Source: Confluentibacter flavum (GTDB lineage Bacteria; Bacteroidota; Bacteroidia; Flavobacteriales; Flavobacteriaceae). Taken from it: a stretch of DNA of 64,000 nt. Positions 24,413-34,208 of this stretch are shown here, piece after piece. Positions within the stretch are counted from its first letter, which is position 1. Each line of letters starts with the position of its first letter. A program made the position numbers and the translations under genes. The stretch spans positions 62,001 through 126,000 of the forward strand of contig NZ_PJEO01000056.1 in NCBI RefSeq assembly GCF_002843175.1, read 5' to 3'. Below the pieces are notes generated by a model that saw nothing but the letters and a program-made list of their open reading frames with translations, made no database searches and had not been told where the DNA came from.

Positions 24413-26353
24413 ATGGCAAACGAAAAGAAAAACATAAAAGAAAACAAACCTAAATTCAATCCATACTGGATCTATGGTATTGCATTGGCCATTTTTATTG
24501 GCTTTCAAATTTTTAATAGCAGTGGTTATGAAGATGGTGGCATCACTAACCCAACAGAATTTTTTAAATTTGTTGAAAATGGGGATGTTGATAAAGTTGA
24601 GATCGTAAATCAAAGAATAGCCAAAGTTTATCTTACCAAAGAAGCTGAAGCACAGGAAATCCATAAAAAATCCAAACCAAATACACTACTGCCTACAGCG
24701 ACTAGGTTGCCTAACTATAAGTTTGAATTTGGAGAACTTGAGATTTTTCAAAATAAATTAAATAAAGTCATTGAGGATAGCAACCTTAATCTAGAACCTG
24801 TATACATTACCGAAGAAAATCATTTAACCGATTTCCTTTTAGGCTTATTGCCATTTATACTTTTAATTGGGGTATGGATTTTTATCATGCGTCGTATGTC
24901 AGGCGGTGCTGGAGGTGGTGCTGGCGGACAGATTTTTAACATTGGAAAATCTAAAGCGAAACTTTTTGACCAAAATACAGAAGTAAAAACTACTTTTAAG
25001 GATGTTGCAGGACTTGAAGGTGCTAAAGAAGAAGTTCAAGAAATTGTAGACTTTCTTAAATTTCCAGAAAAATATACCACTCTTGGTGGAAAAATTCCAA
25101 AAGGCGCCTTACTTGTTGGTCCTCCTGGAACAGGAAAAACCTTATTGGCAAGAGCCGTAGCAGGTGAAGCGAAAGTGCCGTTTTTCTCATTATCGGGGTC
25201 AGACTTCGTGGAAATGTTTGTAGGTGTAGGAGCTTCTAGGGTTCGAGATTTATTTAAACAAGCCAAAGAAAAATCGCCATCTATTATTTTTATTGATGAA
25301 ATCGATGCCATTGGTCGTGCCAGAGGAAAAAATGCCATGTCTGGTAGTAATGATGAACGTGAAAACACGCTGAATCAGCTATTAACTGAAATGGACGGTT
25401 TTGGAACTAACACCAACGTTATTGTTATCGCCGCAACCAATAGAGCTGATATTTTAGACAAAGCTTTAATGAGGGCAGGTCGTTTTGACAGACAAATTTT
25501 TGTTGATTTACCAGACATTAGAGAACGTAAAGAAATTTTTGAGGTTCATTTAAGACCTCTTAAAAAAGAAAAGGATTTAGACCTAGATTTCTTATCAAGA
25601 CAAACCCCAGGGTTCTCTGGAGCCGATATTGCCAATGTTTGTAACGAGGCTGCTTTAATTGCTGCTAGAAATGGCAAAAAATTTGTAGATAAACAAGATT
25701 TCCTAGATGCTGTTGATAGAATTATTGGTGGTTTAGAAAAGAAAAATAAAATCATTACCCCAAGCGAAAAAAGAGCTGTTGCCTATCATGAAGCTGGTCA
25801 CGCCACAGTTAGTTGGATGCTTGAACATGCTGCGCCATTGGTAAAAGTAACCATCGTACCTCGCGGACGTTCTTTAGGAGCGGCTTGGTATTTACCTGAA
25901 GAACGCTTAATTGTTCATCCAGAACAAATGTTGGATGAAATGTGTGCTGCCCTTGGCGGACGAGCTGCCGAAAAAGTGATGTTTGATAAAATATCAACAG
26001 GTGCTTTAAGTGATTTGGAAAAAGTTACAAAACAAGCCAGAGCCATGGTGACTATTTATGGCTTAAGCGATAAAGTTGGGAATTTAACCTATTATGATTC
26101 TTCTGGACAAAATGAATATGGCTTTACTAAACCATATAGCGAAAAGACCGCCGAATTAATTGATAAAGAGATTTCCGATATTATTGAAAATCAATATAGA
26201 CGTGCTATAAAATTACTTGAAGACAACAAAGATAAACTCACAGAATTAGCAGAAGTTCTTCTTGTAAAAGAAGTTATTTTTAAAGATAATCTTGAGAAAA
26301 TATTTGGAAGCCGCCCTTTTGTAGTTGAAGACAGAGAAGGTCCAGCAAAGTGA
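24413..26353 (+). CDS. ftsH: Membrane-anchored ATP-dependent zinc metalloprotease FtsH
   Basis: 646 residues. Two transmembrane helices bracket the periplasmic domain (about 20-36 and 141-159). A glycine-rich linker (GGAGGGAGG) follows the second one. The AAA module has Walker A GPPGTGKT near residue 237, Walker [12 protein letters not shown], and [24 protein letters not shown]. The protease has HEAGH with H459. It degrades unassembled membrane proteins and regulatory proteins. The [10 protein letters not shown] variant after the zinc site is typical of Bacteroidota. Followed by a strong terminator. Confidence 0.97.
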   Translation: MANEKKNIKENKPKFNPYWIYGIALAIFIGFQIFNSSGYEDGGITNPTEFFKFVENGDVDKVEIVNQRIAKVYLTKEAEAQEIHKKSKPNTLLPTATRLPNYKFEFGELEIFQNKLNKVIEDSNLNLEPVYITEENHLTDFLLGLLPFILLIGVWIFIMRRMSGGAGGGAGGQIFNIGKSKAKLFDQNTEVKTTFKDVAGLEGAKEEVQEIVDFLKFPEKYTTLGGKIPKGALLVGPPGTGKTLLARAVAGEAKVPFFSLSGSDFVEMFVGVGASRVRDLFKQAKEKSPSIIFIDEIDAIGRARGKNAMSGSNDERENTLNQLLTEMDGFGTNTNVIVIAATNRADILDKALMRAGRFDRQIFVDLPDIRERKEIFEVHLRPLKKEKDLDLDFLSRQTPGFSGADIANVCNEAALIAARNGKKFVDKQDFLDAVDRIIGGLEKKNKIITPSEKRAVAYHEAGHATVSWMLEHAAPLVKVTIVPRGRSLGAAWYLPEERLIVHPEQMLDEMCAALGGRAAEKVMFDKISTGALSDLEKVTKQARAMVTIYGLSDKVGNLTYYDSSGQNEYGFTKPYSEKTAELIDKEISDIIENQYRRAIKLLEDNKDKLTELAEVLLVKEVIFKDNLEKIFGSRPFVVEDREGPAK

Positions 26354-26384
26354 TTTTTTTAAATATTTGTTAACGTTTTAGTAA

Positions 26385-26423
26385 AAATCTTAAATTAATC
26401 GTATGGTTAATTTAAGATTTTTT
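26385..26423 (+). terminator. Rho-independent terminator after ftsH
   Basis: A perfect 14-bp stem (26385-26398 / 26407-26420), 8-nt loop tcgtatgg, with a run of T residues at 26418-26423. A TATATTTG -7-like box (26423-26430) begins at its end and could start transcription of the next operon, 40 nt before the LUD gene. Confidence 0.85.
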
Positions 26424-26469
26424 ATATTTGATGAAGCCCAATATAATTGAGTTAATAGCAATAATCTGA

Positions 26470-27081
26470 ATGAGTCTTTTTAAAAAAATTTTTGGTTCAA
26501 AATCTGATCAAACAGAAAGCGAGTTAAAAGCCAATCAAAGGGGCAAGTATATGCCCGAAATAAAACTCCCCATTGATGAAAAGTTTACCATAAACTTTAA
26601 AGCAAATGGAGGTAAGTTTTTGTATTGTGATAATGTAGATGAAGTTTTTGAAAACTTATACAATATTATTGAAGAGAATAAATGGGAAGATAAAAAAGTC
26701 CTTATTCTTGATAAAAATTTAAAAGACAAATTTAAGGATACAAATGTAGAATCTACAAACTCCATAAGTGAAGCCTCTATTTTCCTAACAACTTGCGAAA
26801 ATTTAATTGCAAACGATGGCTCCTTACTAATCAGTTCCAATCAAATATTTGAAAAAAAACTTCCTGAATTGCCCCTAAATTTTATAGTGTATGCAACTAC
26901 CAGCCAAATTACCGAAAATATAGGTGAAGGCTTGAGAGGCATAAAATCTAAAAATAAACAAAGAATTCCTACAAACATAACAACCATAAAGCATTTCAAA
27001 TCGAGCACTGATGAAAAAGATTTTTTGAGTTATGGTAGTAGTTCTAAAAACCTATACTTGTTGCTTTTAGAAGATCTATAA
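26470..27081 (+). CDS. LUD-domain protein (LutC/YkgG-like)
   Basis: 203 residues, cytosolic. After a basic N-terminus of about 35 residues comes the LUD fold: NLYNIIEENKWEDKKVLIL, ISEASIFLTTCENLIANDGSLLISS (the 'a..g...T.GS.....' loop) and LPLNFIVYATTSQITENIGEG. In lactate utilisation complexes this subunit binds a small cofactor or substrate; however, no lutA/lutB is adjacent. In Flavobacteriaceae it lies immediately after ftsH, hinting at another role. It probably begins the phospholipid operon (19 bp from cdsA). Confidence 0.78.
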   Translation: MSLFKKIFGSKSDQTESELKANQRGKYMPEIKLPIDEKFTINFKANGGKFLYCDNVDEVFENLYNIIEENKWEDKKVLILDKNLKDKFKDTNVESTNSISEASIFLTTCENLIANDGSLLISSNQIFEKKLPELPLNFIVYATTSQITENIGEGLRGIKSKNKQRIPTNITTIKHFKSSTDEKDFLSYGSSSKNLYLLLLEDL

Positions 27082-27099
27082 TAAGCAAACACAATATAA

Positions 27100-27918
27100 A
27101 TGAAAGAAATAATATTACGTTCCTTTTTTGGTTTGCTTTACATTTTACTTTTATTGATATCTTTAAAGTTTCAACTTGCATTAATTATTTTATTATTCGT
27201 TTTTGGCATTATTTGTTTGGTTGAATTTAATAAGCTAATTCAACTCAAAAGCCGTGTTCCTTATATCATTTTTATAATTCTTTATGCCATTTTTGGTTAT
27301 TGGCAATTATCTTCAAATTCTAGAGGATTAGATGAGTCTACCCAAATTTTAATGGTCTTAAGTATTTTTGTGAACCTGTTTTTAATAAAAGATTTGTTTT
27401 CAGAAAAAACCATTCCGCTTTTTAGTTCAAAACGGTTTATTTTAACCACTTTCTATTTATCTAGTGCTTTTGTGTTTTTAATTTTAATAGCACATTTCCA
27501 TAAAGAATACAATCCATGTATACTCTTAGGGGCGTTTATTTTAGTTTGGACTAACGATACTTTTGCCTTTTTAATTGGCAAAAAATTTGGAAAGCAAAAA
27601 CTTTTTGAAAAAATTTCACCCAAAAAAACAGTTGAAGGATTCTTGGGAGGCCTATTTTTTTCATGTGTTGCAAGTTATTTTATTGCTACCTTTACGGAAA
27701 CTTTAAGCTTTACAAGCTGGCTTGTTTTAAGTATCATTATCAGTGTTTTTGGAACCTTGGGAGATTTAATAGAATCTAAATTTAAACGACAAGCAAAAGT
27801 TAAAGATAGTGGTGCTATTATGCCAGGCCACGGCGGATTGCTGGATCGTTTAGATAGCATTATTTTTGCTGCGCCATTTATATATTTATTTTTAAGAATT
27901 ATACTGTATGTTTCATAA
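27100..27918 (+). CDS. cdsA: Phosphatidate cytidylyltransferase
   Basis: 272 residues with about eight transmembrane helices. The C-terminal CDP-alcohol-type signature is clear: SKFKRQAKVKDSGAIMPGHGGLLDRLDS near residues 227-253, containing the S..KR..k.KD.g.iiPGHGG..DR.D pattern. It makes CDP-diacylglycerol from CTP and phosphatidic acid at the inner membrane. Its last 11 bases overlap psd, indicating coupled translation. Confidence 0.95.
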   Translation: MKEIILRSFFGLLYILLLLISLKFQLALIILLFVFGIICLVEFNKLIQLKSRVPYIIFIILYAIFGYWQLSSNSRGLDESTQILMVLSIFVNLFLIKDLFSEKTIPLFSSKRFILTTFYLSSAFVFLILIAHFHKEYNPCILLGAFILVWTNDTFAFLIGKKFGKQKLFEKISPKKTVEGFLGGLFFSCVASYFIATFTETLSFTSWLVLSIIISVFGTLGDLIESKFKRQAKVKDSGAIMPGHGGLLDRLDSIIFAAPFIYLFLRIILYVS

Positions 27919-28558
27919 AGAAGGATATAAAATCATTTTAGCAACATTCGCTTTTGTTATTATATCAATTTTACTAATAGATAAATTTATTAAAATCCAT
28001 TGGCTTCAAATTACCATTATGATTGTTTTAATGGGTTTTTTAATACTAATACTTCAATTCTTTAGAAACCCCAAACGAAAAACTTCCTCAAATGATAATC
28101 AAGTTGTTTCTCCTGTAGATGGTAAAGTGGTCGTTATTGAAGAAGTATTTGAAAATGAATTTTTTAAAGATAAACGATTACAAGTTAGTGTATTTATGTC
28201 ACCCATAAATGTCCATGTAACGAGGCACCCCATAAGCGGTACTGTAATTTTTAGTAAATACCATCCCGGAAGATATTTAGTAGCATGGCATCCTAAAGCC
28301 AGCGAAGAAAATGAACGTACCACGGTTGTTGTTGAGAACAACACCTATGGTAAAATATTATACAGGCAAATAGCAGGTGCTTTGGCTAAACGTATAGTAA
28401 ACTATTGCAAAATAGATGATGTTGTAACACAAGGTTCAGACTCAGGTTTTATTAAATTTGGATCTAGAGTCGATCTGTTCCTACCATTAAATACGAATAT
28501 AAAAGTAACATTAAATCAAAAAGTTCGCGGAGGCGAAAGTGTTATTGCCGAATTATGA
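27908..28558 (+). CDS. psd: Phosphatidylserine decarboxylase (archaeal/short type)
   Basis: 216 residues. Two N-terminal hydrophobic helices (about 8-26 and 33-50) are followed by VSPVDGKVVVIEE (about 68-80), VSVFMSPINVHVTRHPISG (about 95-113) and the autocleavage region IKFGSRVDLFLP (about 180-191). GS is the pyruvoyl-forming pair; FGSR rather than LGST marks the shorter PSD subfamily. It forms phosphatidylethanolamine. Its last 4 bases overlap the ACBP gene start. Confidence 0.92.
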   Translation: MFHKEGYKIILATFAFVIISILLIDKFIKIHWLQITIMIVLMGFLILILQFFRNPKRKTSSNDNQVVSPVDGKVVVIEEVFENEFFKDKRLQVSVFMSPINVHVTRHPISGTVIFSKYHPGRYLVAWHPKASEENERTTVVVENNTYGKILYRQIAGALAKRIVNYCKIDDVVTQGSDSGFIKFGSRVDLFLPLNTNIKVTLNQKVRGGESVIAEL

Positions 28559-28821
28559 GTAATAAAGATTTAGATATATTGTTTAACGAAGCTGTTGAAA
28601 GGGTAAATGCACACACAGAGCCATTTCCAGCAGACACCTTGCTTAAGCTTTATGCTTATTATAAAAAAGCCACTAATAATTTTAGTCAACCTAAAAGCAA
28701 AAAACCAATTATAAATGCGTTTAAAATAAATGCGTTATTCCAGGCTAAAGACATTAGTGAAGATGAAGCTAAACAGAGCTATATAGACTTGGTAAATAAT
28801 TATTTTCTCTATAGAAAGTAA
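28555..28821 (+). CDS. Acyl-CoA-binding protein
   Basis: 88 residues, the size of the eukaryotic ACBP domain. Four-helix pattern: LDILFNEAVERVN, FPADTLLKLYAYYKKATNN (acyl-CoA pocket helix with LYAYYKKAT) and KKPIINAFKINALFQAKD, then SYIDLVNNY. It binds medium to long acyl-CoAs. It is rare in most bacteria but recurrent in Bacteroidota. It overlaps psd by 4 bp, so it belongs to the phospholipid operon and probably supplies or buffers acyl donors. Confidence 0.9.
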   Translation: MSNKDLDILFNEAVERVNAHTEPFPADTLLKLYAYYKKATNNFSQPKSKKPIINAFKINALFQAKDISEDEAKQSYIDLVNNYFLYRK

Positions 28822-28842
28822 TTATTAAAAAAGCAACCATAA

Positions 28843-29532
28843 ATGACCAAAATATCAGTCATCATTCCAGCTTATAACGAAGCAGGTTCCATCGCAAAAG
28901 TTATTCGTGACATTCCTTCCATAGTTAAAGACATTATTGTTGTAAATAACAACTCGACTGATGATACCGCAAACCATGCAGAAAAAGCAGGAGCAACTGT
29001 TTTAACTGAAACCAGAAAAGGCTATGGTTATGCTTGTTTAAAAGGAATTGATTATCTTGCAAATCAACAAGAAAAACCTGATATCGTTGTATTTATTGAT
29101 GGTGATTACAGTGATTATCCCGAAGAATTAATCAAAATTATTGAACCCATTTTAAATAATAATATAGATTTTGTTATAGGTGCACGAGTTAAGGAATTAA
29201 GGGAAGAAGGTTCTTTGGCTACACAGCAAATTTTCGGAAACTGGTTAGCTACTTTTTTAATGAAATATATGTTTGGGTCGAAATTCACAGATCTTGGCCC
29301 TTTTAGAGCCATTAAATACAATGCCTTAATAGGACTTAATATGCAAGACAAAACCTATGGTTGGACCGTAGAAATGCAATTAAAAGCTTTAAAACAAAAA
29401 TTAAGGTATACAGAAATTCCTGTAAAATATAGACATAGAATTGGTGTCTCAAAAGTTTCAGGAACCATAAAAGGTAGTATATTTGCAGGCATAAAAATAC
29501 TAAGTTGGATTTTTAAATACAGTTTTAAATAA
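28843..29532 (+). CDS. Family 2 glycosyltransferase (dolichyl/polyprenyl-phosphate sugar synthase-like)
   Basis: 229 residues, soluble or peripherally bound. GT-A fold: SVIIPAYNEAGSI (about 5-17), IIVVNNNSTDDT, VVFIDGDYSDYPEEL (the DxD, about 85-99), and GARVKELREEGSL. The C-terminal YGWTVEMQLKALKQKLRYTEIPVKYRHRIGVSKVSGT segment matches DPM1/DPG-like synthases and UDP-glucose family GT2 members. The donor and acceptor cannot be named. It meets the next glycosyltransferase at TAATG (one-base overlap). Confidence 0.85.
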   Translation: MTKISVIIPAYNEAGSIAKVIRDIPSIVKDIIVVNNNSTDDTANHAEKAGATVLTETRKGYGYACLKGIDYLANQQEKPDIVVFIDGDYSDYPEELIKIIEPILNNNIDFVIGARVKELREEGSLATQQIFGNWLATFLMKYMFGSKFTDLGPFRAIKYNALIGLNMQDKTYGWTVEMQLKALKQKLRYTEIPVKYRHRIGVSKVSGTIKGSIFAGIKILSWIFKYSFK

Positions 29533-31022
29533 TGATTGTCGAAACCATAATTATTGTTATTTACACCATATCGCTTTTACTTATTTTCATGTATGCGATA
29601 GCACAATTAAATTTATTATTCAACTACTTAACATCAAAAAGGAAAAAGACGGATTGTGAGTCTTTTGACTTTTCCAATCCAGATGAAATTCCATTCATAA
29701 CCATCCAACTACCTGTTTACAATGAAATGTATGTCATGGAAAGGTTATTGGATAACATTTCTAAAATTGATTATCCCCACGATAAATTAGAGATTCAAGT
29801 GTTGGATGATTCCACCGATGAAACTGTAGAAACAACTCGAAAACACATTGAAGCTTTAAGTGTAAACGGATTAGATATTAAGCATATTACCAGAACCGAC
29901 AGAAGTGGTTTTAAAGCTGGTGCATTAAAAGAAGGACTTAAAATTGCAAAAGGTGAATATATTGCGATTTTTGATGCCGACTTTCTTCCAAAGGAAAATT
30001 GGTTAAAACGTACCATTCCTTATTTTAAAGATAAAACCATTGGTGTTGTTCAAACACGATGGTCGCATATTAACAGAAATTATTCCATTCTTACTAAAAT
30101 TCAAGCTTTTGCATTGGACGCACATTTTACGCTAGAACAAGTTGGCAGAAACAGTAAAGGCCATTTTATTAATTTTAATGGAACTGCTGGTGTTTGGAGA
30201 AAAACTTGCATTATTGATGCTGGAAATTGGGAAGGTGATACACTAACGGAAGATTTAGATTTAAGCTATAGAGCGCAATTGAAAAATTGGAAATTTAAAT
30301 ATCTAGAAGATGTTGAAACACCAGCCGAACTACCCGTAGTGATTAGCGCTGCCAGATCTCAGCAATTTAGATGGAACAAGGGAGGGGCTGAAAACTTTAA
30401 AAAAATGTTTTGGCGTGTTATAAAAAGCAAAAATATTCCATTTAAAACGAAGGTACATGGCCTGCTACATTTGTTAAATAGCACCATGTTTTTAAATATT
30501 TTAATAGTTGCTGTATTAAGCATCCCCATGCTTTATATTAAAAATCAGTACGAGCATTTAAAACCATATTTTTATGTCATGAGCTTTTTTGTATTAAGTA
30601 CGGTTATATTTTTTATTTGCTACTGGATTATGTACAAAAGAATGTATGGTGCAGGCATTAAAAATTTCATTAGTTATATTGGTATGTTTTTTGTGTTTTT
30701 CACAATCGCCATGGGGTTTTCGCTTCATAACTCAATAGCTGTTTTAGAAGGTCATTTTGGCAAAAAAAGTGAATTTGTTCGCACGCCTAAGTTTAATATC
30801 AGTACTATTAAAGATAGTTGGAAAACTAATAAATACCTTAAAAAAACAATATCTCTTCATGTTGTTTTTGAAGGCCTATTAATGTTATATTTTGCCTTTG
30901 GTATGTATAGTGCCTTTATTGTAGGCAATCAAGGAGGCGATTTTGGATTGTTTCCTTTTCACTTAATGCTATTCTTAGGGTTTGGGTATGTATTTATCCA
31001 ATCGATAACATCTAAAGTTTAA
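29532..31022 (+). CDS. Membrane family 2 glycosyltransferase, cellulose-synthase-like
   Basis: 496 residues. One N-terminal helix (about 3-27) and four C-terminal ones (about 315-335, 345-365, 375-400, 440-490). The catalytic core has VLDDSTDET, AIFDADFLP, TEDLDLSYR and QQFRWNKG (QxxRW), a processive beta-glycan synthase pattern like CslA/glucomannan 4-beta-mannosyltransferase. It may polymerise a beta-linked exopolysaccharide or transfer a sugar to lipids with the preceding GT2. No PilZ domain or BcsB/C partner is nearby. It ends the operon with a terminator. Confidence 0.85.
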   Translation: MIVETIIIVIYTISLLLIFMYAIAQLNLLFNYLTSKRKKTDCESFDFSNPDEIPFITIQLPVYNEMYVMERLLDNISKIDYPHDKLEIQVLDDSTDETVETTRKHIEALSVNGLDIKHITRTDRSGFKAGALKEGLKIAKGEYIAIFDADFLPKENWLKRTIPYFKDKTIGVVQTRWSHINRNYSILTKIQAFALDAHFTLEQVGRNSKGHFINFNGTAGVWRKTCIIDAGNWEGDTLTEDLDLSYRAQLKNWKFKYLEDVETPAELPVVISAARSQQFRWNKGGAENFKKMFWRVIKSKNIPFKTKVHGLLHLLNSTMFLNILIVAVLSIPMLYIKNQYEHLKPYFYVMSFFVLSTVIFFICYWIMYKRMYGAGIKNFISYIGMFFVFFTIAMGFSLHNSIAVLEGHFGKKSEFVRTPKFNISTIKDSWKTNKYLKKTISLHVVFEGLLMLYFAFGMYSAFIVGNQGGDFGLFPFHLMLFLGFGYVFIQSITSKV

Positions 31023-31029
31023 TATTAAA

Positions 31030-31067
31030 AAAAGCATTGATAGTTTTTAACTATCAATGCTTTTTTT
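31030..31067. terminator. Bidirectional terminator
   Basis: An 11-bp stem (agcattgatag 31033-31043 / ctatcaatgct 31051-31061) with A-run before and T-run after, between convergent genes. Confidence 0.88.
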
Positions 31068-31124
31068 CTAATTTCAATGGTGGTTTTTAATAAACCATAT
31101 TCTCTTAGCCATTTTTGATATATT

Positions 31125-32663
31125 TTAATCTGCACCATCGACTGCTGCAACATCTACTGTATACTGGGCGACATCAATACCTTGTTCTGTACCAATATAA
31201 GCATCGAAAGTCCAATGAATACCCCCATATACCCTTGACATAGCGGCTTCTTCTGCCCAATCTCTGACCAATGTAGCCTCTTGTGGAAAAATATAAGCTA
31301 AAACCTCAGCACCTGCCGCTGAAAACACACTATGGCCAGACGTGTAGGATGGAAAATTCGGGGTTCCTGCAATGGTTTTAAAACCCTCTATAGTTTGTAT
31401 TGGACGAGGGTAATGATAATAATACTTGGCATCCCAACAACTAATACCACCATCCATCATTGCCATATTAATATAGGCAAATGTTCTGGCAGACCTGAGA
31501 GGATTCAATTTATACTTCACTATGAATTTTTTTGTAAATTCATTCCAATGACCAGGGGGCGTGTAAGTGCCAAGTCCATCTTGCCAGAAATTAGCAATTC
31601 GTCTTCTTTCCGTGGTAAGGTTATTGGCATAATCTTTTAAAATTTCTACATCTGCCATATATTCTTGAGAATCAAGATTAGGCGGTGGTATTGGGCGGGT
31701 TAATTCTACGTTTGGAACATTCCACATTTTCACTTTTCCATACAATGGGGTTAGACCTACAGGACGTTGGGGTAATTCTTTATTAATCCATTTCCATCCA
31801 AATCTATCAAAGGCTGCGGCAGCTATGGAATCAGAAACCGGCTTGGGTGTTTGGGCATTTTTCATACCATCAGTAGCAGCCCTTTCTAATGCTTTTGTAG
31901 CAATTTCGTTACCAATTATCTTACCTGCTTCAATATCGCTCTCTACGTATCCTCCTGATAATAATAGACTCCGTAAATGTTCCGCTTCTTTAGCTTCAAG
32001 GTATTCTGCCTCTAAAGGAAACATAGCTGTCAGTATTTTTTTGGAAACAGACGCAAGAACTGCCCCATCAGAAGGATATGAAGGAATATTATTGTCTGCA
32101 TAAGCGTACTTAATTTCACTATCTTGTTTGAAAGGCGCAAGTCGGTTATAAGTATATTTATAATGCCATGCTGTTATTAACCCATCAAATTGAGCTACCG
32201 ACAAATAAGCCAGTACCCTAACAGCATAAGGTGGGTGAGCAAATGGAAATGCCGGTGGCCCTGTTGGGTTATTAGGATTCGGTAAGGTATAAGTACCGTC
32301 TGCATTAGGCCCAGGTATGATGTTGTATTTGGCTATTAGCTCCAATGTAATCTCATTCCATCGTATAGTAGGATTGTCAGTCCAATATTCCAAGGCTTGC
32401 TCTTCAGCATTACTTCTTTTCGAAACTTCCTGTTTCAAATCAGACAATTCCTGTAGGTATTCTGCAGAAGTTACATCTGAAGGTGCAGAAATAATTATTT
32501 CATCCCCACTATTAATTAAAATAGGTTTCCATGTCCCTCCATCTTCATCAGTAGATGAAAAAACGTAATTCTCATAAGACAAAAAGGTAGGCAAGTCTTT
32601 CTCACATGAGATTAAAAAGAAAACAACAGCCAATGAAATAAGTAAATATTTATTATGTTTCAT
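31125..32663 (-). CDS. Lipoprotein vanadium-dependent haloperoxidase-like protein (VHPO 1)
   Basis: 512 residues. The N-terminus MKHNKYLLISLAVVFFLISCEK is a lipoprotein signal with Cys-20. The PAP2/VHPO active site is complete near the C-terminus: WDAKYYYHYPRP (Lys..Arg-Pro, about 410-422), SYTSGHSVFS (SGH, about 440) and SRVYGGIHW (Arg...His, about 478). The helical N-terminal half and large size distinguish it from acid phosphatases. It would bind vanadate and oxidise halide with hydrogen peroxide, or act as a phosphatase. It lies 2 bp upstream-adjacent to a barrel protein on the same strand. Confidence 0.85.
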   Translation of the reverse strand: MKHNKYLLISLAVVFFLISCEKDLPTFLSYENYVFSSTDEDGGTWKPILINSGDEIIISAPSDVTSAEYLQELSDLKQEVSKRSNAEEQALEYWTDNPTIRWNEITLELIAKYNIIPGPNADGTYTLPNPNNPTGPPAFPFAHPPYAVRVLAYLSVAQFDGLITAWHYKYTYNRLAPFKQDSEIKYAYADNNIPSYPSDGAVLASVSKKILTAMFPLEAEYLEAKEAEHLRSLLLSGGYVESDIEAGKIIGNEIATKALERAATDGMKNAQTPKPVSDSIAAAAFDRFGWKWINKELPQRPVGLTPLYGKVKMWNVPNVELTRPIPPPNLDSQEYMADVEILKDYANNLTTERRRIANFWQDGLGTYTPPGHWNEFTKKFIVKYKLNPLRSARTFAYINMAMMDGGISCWDAKYYYHYPRPIQTIEGFKTIAGTPNFPSYTSGHSVFSAAGAEVLAYIFPQEATLVRDWAEEAAMSRVYGGIHWTFDAYIGTEQGIDVAQYTVDVAAVDGAD

Positions 32664-32664
32664 A

Positions 32665-33606
32665 TCAATTTTGTTTTTTTCTATAATTAAAGTAATATGT
32701 TAATCCCACACCAGTAGTGTTTATTTTTGCTGCATTTCTACCATTTACCACTTGATTGTGATACGCCACAACACCAAGTCCTTTGATGGATTTAAAATAA
32801 TAATGTGCAAATATGCCAACTCTATCCATATCAATATTATTGGTTGGTTGTGGGGCATTATAGGATCTGATGTCGTCACCACTTGTAGATTGGGATCCCA
32901 TATAATTAAGTTCCAGTTGCAAAGCATTATTCAAGGCCCAAAACCCAACCACGCCTTCAAACGTTACTGCGTTTGGCACATTCATCCAAGGTGTGTAATA
33001 ACTCCCATCATTATAATAATACTCTCGCTCGGCTTTGGCATATCCCCGCCACAGGTAAGATGCAGCCCCCCGCAGATAAAGTCCGCTTTTCCATTTATGC
33101 TGAGCTATGGCACGATAGGAAAGTTCAGGTGCGCCAAGTCCTAAGCTATATGGCATATAATCGGGAAGATAGTTAGTTATAGGTGTAGAAAAACCAACGG
33201 TTGCTAAAGCTGTAAAAGTCCCATTATTTTTTACTTTGTTTAAGATTTGGTATTTTAATGCAACCGAGACATCTTGAAAACCTTTAGCTCCTGCAAATTT
33301 ACCACCATTAGGGTCTGAAGATTCTGTTTTAATGTATGGCACTCCAACAAAAAAATTGAGTTTGTCCAAAATCCCAACAGCTAGCATAGGCATTACCGTA
33401 TTCCTTTTTACCGTAGCAATGGTTTGATTTTCACGCAGCGATGTTCCTTCCCAATATTGATCGAAACTACCATAGTTGTATTCTAAAAGAATACAGGCTT
33501 GTTCGGCGTTCATCATGATGGCATCACTTGGAGTCTGTGCGCTAAGTTTTGCACAAAGCAAAGGCACGGCAAGTAAAGCCCAAAAGGGATATTTAATGTT
33601 ACTCAT
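32665..33606 (-). CDS. Outer-membrane beta-barrel-like protein (transporter family)
   Basis: 313 residues. A signal peptide (MSNIKYPFWALLAVPLLCAKLSAQ) is followed by alternating amphipathic strands ending in aromatic residues: LNFFVGVPYIKTESSD, DVSVALKYQILN, GTFTALATVGFSTPI, LYLRGAASYLWRGYAK, LQLELNYMGSQS and a terminal VGLTYYFNY. This is the pattern of transporter-type (SphA/MetA-like) outer-membrane barrels with about 12 strands. It is tightly linked to the haloperoxidase 2 bp away, so it may pass substrate or product across the outer membrane. Confidence 0.72.
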   Translation of the reverse strand: MSNIKYPFWALLAVPLLCAKLSAQTPSDAIMMNAEQACILLEYNYGSFDQYWEGTSLRENQTIATVKRNTVMPMLAVGILDKLNFFVGVPYIKTESSDPNGGKFAGAKGFQDVSVALKYQILNKVKNNGTFTALATVGFSTPITNYLPDYMPYSLGLGAPELSYRAIAQHKWKSGLYLRGAASYLWRGYAKAEREYYYNDGSYYTPWMNVPNAVTFEGVVGFWALNNALQLELNYMGSQSTSGDDIRSYNAPQPTNNIDMDRVGIFAHYYFKSIKGLGVVAYHNQVVNGRNAAKINTTGVGLTYYFNYRKKQN

Positions 33607-33746
33607 ATTGATTATCGTTTTAATTGTACTTAATTAATGCCACTAACAAATGGTCACTAAGAATGAATTAAGAGTCATTTATAACTTGGATATCTACCCT
33701 AACCCTATTAACTTCTTTATATACCTCTTTTCAGAATTTAAATTCA

Positions 33747-34199
33747 TCACAATTTCAGAGGTTTATTTAATGAGATGTTTTTAGCGCAATCATCAATAGG
33801 ATATATAAAAAACAAGGCACTTATAATGACTATGTTTTTAACGATATATTGTCCAACCAATGTGAGTACAAAAGGGGCTTTGGCAAATGACACTTCAGGA
33901 AAAAACAGCACAGGAATAAAGGTTAATATTAAATGAATAATGGCAATACTTATTACTGTTTTAAGTTGAAAATTAAGCAATAAACACAACCCAATACCTA
34001 CTTCAATAATAGCAAGCAATAGAATACTGATGCTTTCAGGAAGCAGTCCGAAGGTTAAAAAAGTTATGGTATGTTTTGCAAGACCGTCAGCTGGACTTAA
34101 TTCTGGGAAAAACTTTAATAATCCAAACCATACATATATAATGCCGATACTAATAGCGAGCAATCTGCCCCTATTAATGTTTAATAAAATACGTGTCAT
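33747..34199 (-). CDS. DoxX-like four-helix membrane protein
   Basis: 150 residues with four hydrophobic helices (about 10-30, 50-72, 80-100, 110-130). The segment IIYVWFGLLKFFPELSPADGLA near the first helix is the DoxX/DUF417 signature. DoxX relatives associate with quinone-linked or thiosulfate redox enzymes. Next to haloperoxidases it might supply electrons, or help redox or peroxide handling; this is inference. It is 9 bp from the second haloperoxidase gene. Confidence 0.68.
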   Translation of the reverse strand: MTRILLNINRGRLLAISIGIIYVWFGLLKFFPELSPADGLAKHTITFLTFGLLPESISILLLAIIEVGIGLCLLLNFQLKTVISIAIIHLILTFIPVLFFPEVSFAKAPFVLTLVGQYIVKNIVIISALFFIYPIDDCAKNISLNKPLKL

Positions 34200-34208
34200 T
34201 TTAATACC

